A program made the translations under genes and the position numbers. DNA of 64,000 nt, from IMG/VR virus record IMGVR_UViG_3300033233_000009, positions 1-64,000 of that record; one strand, written 5' to 3'. Source of the DNA: a virus. Shown here piece by piece: positions 15,159 through 22,665 of the stretch (its first letter is position 1; each line of letters begins with the position of its first letter). The notes below the pieces were generated by a model. The model searched no databases. It worked only from the letters and a program-made list of their open reading frames with translations, and had not been told where the DNA came from.

Positions 15159-15172
15159 GCGCGTCTGACCAC

Positions 15173-15670
15173 GTGATAGCGCTCGGAATCGCGCCGGGGC
15201 TTCGTGCCCTCGGATACGCGGTGCTGCACTTCAACGGAGCACCCCGGGCGGAGCTTTTGGACAGCGACGTGCTCCACGCGGGCCGCGGGATCAGCGTCCG
15301 GGACGCGGTGGACGCGGCTCGGCGCATCCACGCGCACCGGCTGATCCTCGACGTGGTGCTGGCCCGGAACCCCCCGGCGGTGATGGTGCTCGGCCCGCAG
15401 GCGGAACCATCCGAGCCCCCCGAGCACGTAGCTGTGGTACGACTCGGCCTGATGGCGCTCGGGCAGGCGTTCAACGTCCGCGTCGTGGACCTGCACGACC
15501 ACGCTGCGCTCTACGCCGCGCTCGGCATCGACGGGGCCAAGGCGCTCGCGCCCTGCCTCCGCGAGTCGGTGTCGGGGCCCGGGGCGGTCGTGCGGGACCG
15601 CCGCATTCTGTTCGCGACAGCGGCAGCAGTGGCAGGGCGGGTTTCACGCAATCCGGCCGGCAGGCCGTGA
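15173..15670 (+). CDS. RuvC-like fold protein lacking catalytic acids
   Basis: 165 residues from GTG at 15173 (VIALGIAPGLRALGYAVL). The opening matches the first strand-loop of RuvC Holliday-junction resolvases (LGIDPGxRxTGYGV), and length fits RuvC (about 165-175). The first catalytic Asp is Ala (GIAPG), and the second-strand motif expected as IEQ reads VLGPQ. The last helix (ILFATAAAVAG) also lacks the usual Asp. It may bind junctions without cutting, or be decaying. Confidence 0.6.
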   Translation: MIALGIAPGLRALGYAVLHFNGAPRAELLDSDVLHAGRGISVRDAVDAARRIHAHRLILDVVLARNPPAVMVLGPQAEPSEPPEHVAVVRLGLMALGQAFNVRVVDLHDHAALYAALGIDGAKALAPCLRESVSGPGAVVRDRRILFATAAAVAGRVSRNPAGRP

Positions 15671-15689
15671 AACAGTTTCACGACGCACC

Positions 15690-16184
15690 ATGACGCCCCG
15701 GCGCACAAAAAGCGAGATTGCGGCTGGTTTCCAGTTTCCGCTGCCCGACGACAAGTTCTGCGGTGGATGCCGCCGCTGGCTTCCGCTGGACCAGTTCGCG
15801 AAAGCTGCCCGCGCCTCGGACGGACGACAGTCCCGTTGCGCCGAGTGCCACCGGCTGGCCATGCGCGAGTGGAGGGCGCGGAAGCGCGATTCGGAGCGAC
15901 AAACGGAGCGTTACCGTACGGACCCGGAGCAGGCGCGGCGCGTGCGGGCCCGCCAGCGGGTAAACCAGCAAGTGCAGCGTGGCACGTTGCAGCGGCAGTC
16001 GTGCGAGCGATGCGGTGTGCCGAACGCGCAGACACACCATCCCGACTACCAGAAACCCACCGAAATCCGGTGGCTATGCCCGAAGTGCCACGGCGCGGAG
16101 CACTACCCGAAAGCGCAGCCTGAGCACCGGCAAATGATCAGCGACGGCCTCTCCCGACTCGCCGAGAAGTACGCCAACCGCTGA
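15690..16184 (+). CDS. Zinc-finger / HNH-like protein
   Basis: 164 residues. Two metal sites are visible: CGGCRRWLP...CAECHRLA near 25-55, and CERCG...AQTHHPDY...WLCPKCHGAEHY near 110-145. The second matches short phage HNH-type proteins with a His-His-Pro core. The linker is basic (EWRARKRDSERQTERYRT). A DNA-binding or nicking role is likely. Confidence 0.7.
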   Translation: MTPRRTKSEIAAGFQFPLPDDKFCGGCRRWLPLDQFAKAARASDGRQSRCAECHRLAMREWRARKRDSERQTERYRTDPEQARRVRARQRVNQQVQRGTLQRQSCERCGVPNAQTHHPDYQKPTEIRWLCPKCHGAEHYPKAQPEHRQMISDGLSRLAEKYANR

Positions 16185-16190
16185 GCCCCC

Positions 16191-16219
16191 TTGCGCCGGG
16201 CCCCGGGCCGACCGATTCT
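16191..16219 (+). promoter_or_regulatory. Promoter for coiled-coil membrane protein
   Basis: TTGCGC (16191-16196), 17 bp, GATTCT (16214-16219); ATG is 7 nt later. The TTG is in frame but is better explained as the -35. Confidence 0.55.
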
Positions 16220-16226
16220 GGCAGCC

Positions 16227-16742
16227 ATGCTGTCTCACCCGGTCGTGGTCGCCCTCGTGTCGCTCTGCATCGGCGTCGTCCTCGGTGTGCTCGGCCGGCG
16301 CCGCCGCGTGACCCAGCACGGTGCCGCGGCGCTCCGGTCGCTCGACCAGCTCGCCGCCTCGCTTGCGGGGCTGGAGCGAGACCTGGCCACGCAGTGTGCC
16401 GAGACGGAGCGGGCTCGGGCGGAGCGCGACGAGCAAGCCCGGAAGGCGCGCGAGTACTTCGCGAAGATCGACGGGTGCGTAACCGAGGCGACCGAGTCCC
16501 GGCGCCTCCTGGTCCGCACGGGCGCGGAACACGGCAGCGCGCAGTCCATGATGCTGGCCGAAATCGAGAGCCTGGCCCACCAGTACCGGGCGCTCGTGCA
16601 GCAGTATCGCGAGGCCACGGGCAAAGCGCCGCCGCGCGCCGAGCCTCGGCTGAACCCGACCATCCAGATCGTGGCCGACGAGTTCCGGGAGAATCACGTG
16701 GCGCCCTACCAGGCCCCCCCCGTCCCGGGGCCCGTCGCATAG
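16227..16742 (+). CDS. N-terminally anchored coiled-coil protein
   Basis: 171 residues from ATG at 16227. A transmembrane segment (VVVALVSLCIGVVLGVLG, 4-22) is followed by RRRR and a long coiled coil (about 30-150). The N-terminal anchor with a basic stop would place the coil in the cytoplasm or particle interior. No family recognised. Confidence 0.78.
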   Translation: MLSHPVVVALVSLCIGVVLGVLGRRRRVTQHGAAALRSLDQLAASLAGLERDLATQCAETERARAERDEQARKAREYFAKIDGCVTEATESRRLLVRTGAEHGSAQSMMLAEIESLAHQYRALVQQYREATGKAPPRAEPRLNPTIQIVADEFRENHVAPYQAPPVPGPVA

Positions 16743-16759
16743 CAGTTGCCAGCGGGGGG

Positions 16760-16788
16760 TTGATAGCAGGCGCGGGAGGACTTACCCT
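16760..16788 (+). promoter_or_regulatory. Promoter
   Basis: TTGATA (16760-16765), 17 bp, TACCCT (16783-16788); ATG follows after 9 nt. Confidence 0.5.
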
Positions 16789-16797
16789 CCGCGCCTG

Positions 16798-17475
16798 ATG
16801 ACGACGACCAAAGAGGGGCCGAGCGCGGCCTCTGCGGTGCGCCATGAGGCCGAGGGCCCGCGCATCACCGACGCGCTCTACCAGGCGTTCCCGAACGAGA
16901 TCACCCCGATGGCGGTGGATCCGATGGATGGGCTGCCGCGGCCGCTCCTGTCGCAGGCGTGGAAGGACGCGCAGGCCCCCGACCTGGACCCGGCGCGCTT
17001 CGTGTGCATGAGCGACTGCTCCGCGTTCGTCGAGCGCGACGAGTGGGGCTTCGAGACGGCGCGCTACGCGCCGAGCGCGGTGCAGCGCAGCCCGGACGGA
17101 TCCTGGTTCGTGGAGCGCCGGGTCGGCTTCGCGTTCTGGCGACGGACGGTCCGCATCGAGGTCGAGCCGCTCCGGCCGCAGTGCCACCACTACGCGCGCC
17201 AGCTCGTGCCGTTCCCGGAGGAGCAGGACCACCAGCTCGCGGTGCGCCTCTGCACGGCACGGAGAACCGACGAGGGGGAGTTCCTCGACCTGGGCAACCA
17301 GCAGGTGCTCGCGTGCGAGCTGCGCACCCCCGTGATCGGAAGCGAGCGCGCGCAGATCGACGCGCACGACGACCGCACGATCGCGGCGCAGCAGGCGCGC
17401 AAGGCCAACGAGGTTGCAGACGACTTTGACGTAGACGCGGCGCTCGGCGCCCAGACGACGACGAAAGGAAACTGA
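16798..17475 (+). CDS. Hypothetical soluble protein
   Basis: 225 residues. It contains a central beta-rich region with Cys and aromatic residues (FVCMSDCSAFV, GSWFVERRVGFAFWRRTVRIE, PQCHHYARQLV). The C-terminal 40 residues are charged and Ala-rich. First gene of a unit with the next two, with a 2-bp gap. No family recognised. Confidence 0.75.
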   Translation: MTTTKEGPSAASAVRHEAEGPRITDALYQAFPNEITPMAVDPMDGLPRPLLSQAWKDAQAPDLDPARFVCMSDCSAFVERDEWGFETARYAPSAVQRSPDGSWFVERRVGFAFWRRTVRIEVEPLRPQCHHYARQLVPFPEEQDHQLAVRLCTARRTDEGEFLDLGNQQVLACELRTPVIGSERAQIDAHDDRTIAAQQARKANEVADDFDVDAALGAQTTTKGN

Positions 17476-17477
17476 CC

Positions 17478-17999
17478 ATGGCCGACAACCTGGAACGACT
17501 GAACGCGGTGCTCACTGAAATCGAAGCGCACGCCGTCCGCCTGGCGCGGCAGGCGAAGCTGAACAGCGCGACGCCTGCGACGATCATGCAGGAGATCGCC
17601 GAGACGGTCATGCCCCTGCTCAAGGACTTCGCGATCCTGAGCTTCAAGGAGAGCGTCACGGTGCGCGAGTACCTCCACTCGGAAATCGAGCCGCTACTCC
17701 AGGAGGTGGCGGGCCAGGGCGACTCCGCGCTGCAACCGGAGGACGCTGCGATGATCATGCAGCGGCTGCTCGCGTACCGTTCGCTGCTCGACGGTGCGAA
17801 GGAGCGCGTCGTGGGCGACGAGAAGGCGAAGGTCGAGTCGGAGCTGGCCGAGCTGGACAGGGCGCTGGCGCGCGTCGCGGAGATCACCGTGGAAGAAGGG
17901 GAGGACGGCGAGGGGGAGGACGACGACGGGGAAGACGATGGAGGCGACGACGACGAGGAGGGCGGCGAGGACGAGAGCCCCGCCGCCGCCAAGCAGTGA
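17478..17999 (+). CDS. Helical protein with acidic tail
   Basis: 173 residues. Residues 1-130 are helical (two to three long helices). The last 40 are nearly all Asp/Glu/Gly (EDGEGEDDDGEDDGG...), ending in AAAKQ. Such tails are seen on chaperones and scaffold-like proteins that bind basic partners. Its stop overlaps the GTG of the 949-residue protein, so close stoichiometric coupling is likely. Confidence 0.75.
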   Translation: MADNLERLNAVLTEIEAHAVRLARQAKLNSATPATIMQEIAETVMPLLKDFAILSFKESVTVREYLHSEIEPLLQEVAGQGDSALQPEDAAMIMQRLLAYRSLLDGAKERVVGDEKAKVESELAELDRALARVAEITVEEGEDGEGEDDDGEDDGGDDDEEGGEDESPAAAKQ

Positions 18000-20845
18000 G
18001 CGACCCTGAGGCCAGGGACGGCGCGCCGAAGGAACCGAAGCCGAAGCGCCCGATGAACGACGCGCAGCGCGCGGCGCTGGCGAAGGGCCAGGCCGCCCTG
18101 GCCGCCCGGCGTGCGGAGCGCAAGGCGAACGGCCTGGTGCAGACGACCTCGGCGGAGCTGCGAGAGGTGCGCGCCGCACGGGAGGCGCCGCCGACCGTCG
18201 CCGCCGCGCCGGAGCCCGAGCGCGACGATGACGATCCGCCGGAGTCCCGCCGCGGCGCCACGGTCACGCCGATCCGCACCATCGACGACGTGATCCGGCG
18301 CCACGCGGAGGACGAGCCGCCGCCCATCGAGCAGGTCGCGCGCGAGACGCGGCTCTACACGGTCGGGTCCGATCCGCTGCCGCCACCGGAGGACAACCCG
18401 TACCTGAACGACGGCGTGGTGGCATCGAGCGCAGGCGAGGTCGAGGATCTGGCCGGCGTGCAGCCGCCGAAGAACCTTGCGGACCTGATGAACCAGTGCC
18501 CGACGATCGGCGACGGGCAGTACTACATCGAAGTGATCCGGCGCGCGCCGCAGCAGTACGGCGGCGTGATCTGCAAGGGTACGCAGCGCCCGATCCAGCA
18601 GTACATGACCGATCGCGACTTCGTGAGCAGCTACGGAGGCGGCGACTACACGCTCGTTCTCTACGGCCCACCGAAGCGGGGCGGCGTCGTGGATCCGCGC
18701 ACGGGCCGCATGCGGCACAAGGCGCTGTCGCCGCCCGTGAAGATCGAAATCTCTCCCTCGGTGTACCCACCGAACCTCCAGGCGGCCGTGCTGCACGACG
18801 ACGAACAAGGCGAAAGTGAAGGCGACGACATGCGATACATTCAGCCAGGTTTCTCCCCGAGCGTGCCGATGCGACCTACCACGACGGCCGACGCGCGCAT
18901 GCTGGAGGTGCAGCTAGAGCACGAGGAAAAGATGCGGGCCCGCGAGGAGGCGAAGGAACGCGAGCTGCGCGAGCAGCAGGCCGGCGTGAGCGCCTCGCTC
19001 GGGCCGATGCTCGACGTCGTGCACCGCAACAGCATCGAGAGCGTGAAGGCGCTGGAGCGGCAGGCCGAGCACCGTGCACGCCAGGCCGAAGCGCAAGCCG
19101 AACGCGCCGAGGAGGAGAAGCGACGGGCCGAGGCCAGGGCCGAGCTGGCGCAGCGCGAGGCGCGGGAGCGCGAGGAGCGCGAGCGGAACCGCCCGACCGA
19201 CGCGGCCCAGATGGTGTCGAGCTTCGTGCAGATGGCGGAGGTGATGAAGCCGACCGACACCACGTCGGCTCCGTTGCTCGCCGCCGCGCAGGCGGAGGCC
19301 AAGGCGGCGAACCACGCGCTCGACCAGACGCGCCAGGAGATTCAGCGCCTCACGCAGCACCACAGCGCGGAGGTGCAGCGGATCCAGGACAAGGCCGCCG
19401 CGGATCTGAAGCGCGTGCAGGACGACTACCGCGAGGACGCGACCCGGCGCGCCGAGCAGGCGCGGAACGAAGCGGAGCGCCTCGACCGGCAGAACCGCGA
19501 CGAGATGAAGCGGCAGGAGGAGCGGCTGAAGGAGAACATCGAGCGGGCCGAGCGGCGCGCCGAGGATGCGGAGCGGAAGGCCGAGGCGCGCGTGCTGGAG
19601 GCCGAGACGCGCTCGGAGCGGCGCGTGCAGGAGGTGCGCGAGGAGATGCGGCGCGCGCTCGACGACCTGCGCGCGCAGAACCAGACCCGCCTCGACGACG
19701 AGCGCCGGCAGCACGACCGCGACATGAAGTCGCAGGCCGCGACCTACGAGACGCGGCTCGCCGGCCAGAAGGATATGTTCGAGAACCGGATCAGCACGGT
19801 CGGTCAGGAAATCGTCCGTCTCACGGCGGAGACCGAGCGCTGGCGCAAGGAGGCCGAGGACAACAAGGACATCGGCAAGCACATCGAGCGCGCGCAGGAA
19901 GCCGCCTCCGCGCTCGGGTGGGGCCCGTCGAACGGCGCGCCGGAGGGCCCGGAGCCGCCGCGTGACTGGAAGGAAATGATCGGTCGCATCGGGATGGATC
20001 TGGTGCAGAAGCTCCCGGAGATCGTCCAGTCCGCGGGCGAGACGGTCACGAAGATGCGCGGCACGCCGGGCCCGACGCCGGAGCAGGTGCAGGCGATGCA
20101 GTACCAGGCGATGATGGTCGGCGCGCAGAACACGATGGCGCGGCAGATGGCGGGCGTCGCGCCGACGGGACTCCCCCCGCCGCTCCGCGGGCGCGACGGC
20201 AGCGTCTTCCAGCCGACCGCGCTCCGGTTCGGGACGGAGGACGCTTCCGGGCCGCTGGACCCCGGGGCTCCGTCGCCGCGCCCGTCGTTCGATCAGTTCG
20301 GGATGGCTGCGCCGCCGCCCCCGCCGCCCCAGCAGGCGTACGCGCCGCCGGTCTACCAGCCGGGACCGGAGGCGTACGCGCCGCAGCAGACCTACCAACC
20401 GCAGGCTGCGCCGCCGCCGATGGCGCCGCAGCAGACGTACCAGCCACAAGCCGCGCCACCGATGCCGCCGCAGCAGACCTACCAGCCGCAGGCCGCGATG
20501 CCGCAGGCGCCGCAGCTACAGCAGCCGCCGGCTGCTCCGACGATGCAGGCGCCGCCGGGGTCGGTGCCCGCGGTGATCCCGCCGGAGATGATCGTCCAGT
20601 TCGCGCCGGTGCTGGAGCAGGCGCTGGCGTCCGGCGAGCCGGTGGAAAGCATCGCGCGCGAGCTGCTGCCACTCCTCGGTCGCGACAACCTGATCGCGGT
20701 CGTGCGCGGACTGAAGACGGAGCGCGTCGTGGCCGAGTTGCAGAAGGCCGGTATGAGCGCGAGCCCCCTGGTCCGCCGTCAGGGGCAGCAGTTCCTGCGT
20801 GACCTGTGGGCCGCTGCGAACGTGGTGCTCGGGCAGGGCGGATGA
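17996..20845 (+). CDS. Large coiled-coil protein with PQ-rich repeats
   Basis: 949 residues from GTG at 17996. Basic, disordered start (1-110); a globular region (about 150-270: LMNQCPTIGDGQYYIEVIRR); a very long coiled coil (about 300-640, rich in Glu/Arg/Ala/Gln); a Pro/Gln/Ala/Tyr tract with QQTYQPQAA repeated (about 770-860); and a helical C-terminus. It could be a scaffold, internal core or length-determining protein. No tape-measure hydrophobic segments are seen. Its stop overlaps the next gene. Confidence 0.8.
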   Translation: MSDPEARDGAPKEPKPKRPMNDAQRAALAKGQAALAARRAERKANGLVQTTSAELREVRAAREAPPTVAAAPEPERDDDDPPESRRGATVTPIRTIDDVIRRHAEDEPPPIEQVARETRLYTVGSDPLPPPEDNPYLNDGVVASSAGEVEDLAGVQPPKNLADLMNQCPTIGDGQYYIEVIRRAPQQYGGVICKGTQRPIQQYMTDRDFVSSYGGGDYTLVLYGPPKRGGVVDPRTGRMRHKALSPPVKIEISPSVYPPNLQAAVLHDDEQGESEGDDMRYIQPGFSPSVPMRPTTTADARMLEVQLEHEEKMRAREEAKERELREQQAGVSASLGPMLDVVHRNSIESVKALERQAEHRARQAEAQAERAEEEKRRAEARAELAQREAREREERERNRPTDAAQMVSSFVQMAEVMKPTDTTSAPLLAAAQAEAKAANHALDQTRQEIQRLTQHHSAEVQRIQDKAAADLKRVQDDYREDATRRAEQARNEAERLDRQNRDEMKRQEERLKENIERAERRAEDAERKAEARVLEAETRSERRVQEVREEMRRALDDLRAQNQTRLDDERRQHDRDMKSQAATYETRLAGQKDMFENRISTVGQEIVRLTAETERWRKEAEDNKDIGKHIERAQEAASALGWGPSNGAPEGPEPPRDWKEMIGRIGMDLVQKLPEIVQSAGETVTKMRGTPGPTPEQVQAMQYQAMMVGAQNTMARQMAGVAPTGLPPPLRGRDGSVFQPTALRFGTEDASGPLDPGAPSPRPSFDQFGMAAPPPPPPQQAYAPPVYQPGPEAYAPQQTYQPQAAPPPMAPQQTYQPQAAPPMPPQQTYQPQAAMPQAPQLQQPPAAPTMQAPPGSVPAVIPPEMIVQFAPVLEQALASGEPVESIARELLPLLGRDNLIAVVRGLKTERVVAELQKAGMSASPLVRRQGQQFLRDLWAAANVVLGQGG

Positions 20846-21174
20846 GCTTCGCCGACGAGCGCGACCCGGACCCGCCCGCTGGCACCGCGAGCGCGAGCGT
20901 GATCACGGTCGAGCCCGTCGGGCAGGGGGTCTCGGTGAGCTTCACCCGCGGCGGGGTGATGCTGATGCGGGTCTGGATGGCCAGCACCGTCGCGCGTCGC
21001 ATGGAGGGCGACCTCGACGCAGTGACCCCGCTCATGCAGGCCGCGGAGAACGCCGCCGCGTACGCGCGCGTCGTCCATCTGTTTCGCGACGTGGTGCGCA
21101 GCGGCGGCACCGGCGGCGCGGTGGAGTTACCCGACGATCTGCCTGGACAGCTATTCCTCCGCCTACTCCACTGA
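20842..21174 (+). CDS. Hypothetical small protein
   Basis: 110 residues from ATG at 20842 (MSFADERDPD), overlapping the previous stop as ATGA. A beta-rich first half (SVITVEPVGQGVSVSFTRGG) is followed by helices (AENAAAYARVVHLFRDVV). No domain recognised. Confidence 0.72.
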   Translation: MSFADERDPDPPAGTASASVITVEPVGQGVSVSFTRGGVMLMRVWMASTVARRMEGDLDAVTPLMQAAENAAAYARVVHLFRDVVRSGGTGGAVELPDDLPGQLFLRLLH

Positions 21175-21184
21175 GGGACCACCG

Positions 21185-21514
21185 ATGAATCGCAAGGAAC
21201 GACGCGCCGCCAAGGCACAGGACCGGGTGAACGGAAGCGGCGTGCCGCTGGTGCCGCTGGTGATGCTCGACCTGGCGTGCGCCGGCTCGATGTCGGAGCC
21301 CCGGCAGGAGTGCATGCGGCGCCTCACGGTGCCCATGCCGTTCGACCTGGAGGGCCTCCGCATGGAGGGGAACCGGTACGGCTGGTTCGTGACCGTCGTG
21401 ACGCCGCCCGGGACGAGCCCCCTGGCCGTGACCGTGCTCTGCCCGACCTGCGCCGAGGCCCTGATCCCCGAGCTGGCCGCTGTGGCCCGCCGGGTGCGGC
21501 CCGGCAGCGCCTAG
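21185..21514 (+). CDS. Hypothetical protein with four cysteines
   Basis: 109 residues beginning MNRKERRAAKAQDR. Cysteines at about 32, 43, 86 and 89 (the last two as CPTC) could bind zinc. GAGGGA precedes the start. Function is unknown. Confidence 0.72.
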   Translation: MNRKERRAAKAQDRVNGSGVPLVPLVMLDLACAGSMSEPRQECMRRLTVPMPFDLEGLRMEGNRYGWFVTVVTPPGTSPLAVTVLCPTCAEALIPELAAVARRVRPGSA

Positions 21515-21544
21515 CCCGGGGTTCTGGCCCCGGCGGTGGCAGCC

Positions 21545-21573
21545 TTGACGCCAGTGGCAGCATGTGCCAGGGT
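21545..21573 (+). promoter_or_regulatory. Promoter of the interrupted gene
   Basis: TTGACG (21545-21550), 17 bp, CAGGGT (21568-21573); ATG follows after 6 nt, giving a near-leaderless mRNA. Confidence 0.5.
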
Positions 21574-21579
21574 GGGGGC

Positions 21580-22155
21580 ATGACCGACGCCGAAGCGGAA
21601 CGCATGGTCGAGGAACTACGGGAGTCCGTCGAGACGACGCTGCGCGCGTTGCTCGTGCGGGCGCCGCGGACGACTCCGGCCTGCGTGGGGATCGTCGCGC
21701 GCGACGGCGTCGCCGCGCAGGTGAAGGCGACGAGCGCGGCGGGGTACGCCGCGGTCCCGATGCCGGCTGCCGAGGACCCGGGGCGACCGCTCTACGACGC
21801 GGTCGGTGCGGCACTGCGGCGACCGAGGACCGCGGATCAGGAGTGGATCGTGCTCGTGCACCACGACACGGCCGGCGTGCGCGTCGCGGTGCTCACGTTT
21901 GCGTTCGCGACCAAGGTGCGCCGGAGCCTCGCCGAGGTGCTCCCGGAGCCGCGTGCGGAGGACGAACGGCGCGCGGAGGAGCTGGGCAGCGCGCTGTTCA
22001 TGCCGGACCAGCAACTCGGCTCGGTGGGCGAGTGCGTGGAGCAGGTGGACGGCGCCATGCGCGCGTTCGCCGACATGGTCGCCGAGGGGCGCGCCCTGGG
22101 AGTCGCGCTGACGACGTACGGGCGCGGGATGATCAACTGGCGATTATGCACTTAA
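21580..22155 (+). pseudogene. 5' half of transposon-split gene
   Basis: Reads 191 codons from ATG 21580, the last six lying inside the transposon end. Native coding stops at the target duplication (22131-22138). Joining 21580-22138 to 26114-27144 restores one 530-codon frame with no stop, so this is the N-terminal part of an originally 529-residue protein. Residues 1-180 include VKATSAAGYAAVPMPA and EWIVLVHHDTAGVRVAVLTFAF. The start is 6 nt after a -10 box. Family not recognised. Confidence 0.85.
22131..22138 (+). repeat. Target-site duplication, left copy
   Basis: GATCAACT directly precedes the transposon and is repeated at 26106-26113. Eight bp is the usual duplication size for the IS1595 family. 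Confidence 0.95.
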
Positions 22156-22159
22156 CAAA
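22139..22159 (+). repeat. Left terminal inverted repeat
   Basis: 21 bp, complementary to 26085-26105 at 20 positions; the single difference lies in ACTTAAC versus ACTTGAC. Confidence 0.93.
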
Positions 22160-22204
22160 TAGGCGACTTTGCAGCCGCGACGGAAATTCCGGCCCCCGCC
22201 AGCC

Positions 22205-22381
22205 CTACTTGCTCCGGTCGCCCTCGGGCTGACTGGCGCTCGCCGAGCGCTTCTTAGGCACCTTCTCACCACCCTTTGGTGGGACCGCCAAAGCCCGCCC
22301 CATCATGGCGTCGAAGTTCGACGAGTCCAAGTGGATGTCAGGCTCTCTCGCCTTCGATGCTGCCTTCGACTTCGGATTCAT
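22205..22381 (-). CDS. Small antitoxin of RelE/ParE-type toxin
   Basis: 58 residues from ATG at 22381, which overlaps the toxin stop as ATGA. The product has a basic start (MNPKSKAASKAREP), then LDSSNFDAMMGRALAVPPKG, the short phenylalanine/VPPK element typical of small antitoxins that wrap RelE-like toxins. Here the toxin gene precedes the antitoxin, the reverse of the most common order. Confidence 0.75.
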   Translation of the reverse strand: MNPKSKAASKAREPDIHLDSSNFDAMMGRALAVPPKGGEKVPKKRSASASQPEGDRSK

Positions 22382-22656
22382 TTATACACGTCCTTTCTGT
22401 CGTCTATGTCGAGCACTATCACCTCGGTTGGTTTCTCTCGGACCACGTACAGGATGCGGTAGTCACCCGACCGTTCCCGGTAGATCGGTTCACCGGTCGC
22501 AGCGGTTTCACCGCACAGTTTTTTCGATCCGGGAGGGTGGGGGTCATGTTGCAGCGCCCTTGCCTTTCGTGTGACCTGTCTACGGAGTTTGTGCTGTTGG
22601 ATATTTGTCAGGTATTTCAGCGCCACCCTGGTGAACGCGAATCCGATAAGTGCCAT
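22378..22656 (-). CDS. RelE/ParE-superfamily toxin
   Basis: 92 residues. It has the small RelE/ParE fold: ALKYLTNIQQHKLRRQVTRKARAL, then KLCGETAATGEPIYRERSGDYRILYVVREKPTEVIVLDIDDRKDVY. The YRER.GDYRILY and V(L)DIDDRKDVY segments are family hallmarks; such toxins cleave ribosome-bound mRNA (RelE) or inhibit gyrase (ParE). The strand order favours RelE. Located 9 bp after the R-M gene, it may punish loss of the cassette. Confidence 0.85.
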   Translation of the reverse strand: MALIGFAFTRVALKYLTNIQQHKLRRQVTRKARALQHDPHPPGSKKLCGETAATGEPIYRERSGDYRILYVVREKPTEVIVLDIDDRKDVYK

Positions 22657-22665
22657 CCGCGTTAC

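Noticed and set aside
16191-16226. TTG start for the coiled-coil membrane protein
   Set aside because: TTGCGC is the -35 of a promoter whose -10 lies 7 nt before the ATG at 16227.
17996-20845. Tape-measure protein
   Set aside because: Length and coiled coil fit, but there are no hydrophobic segments or lysozyme-like domains, and no tail genes lie nearby.
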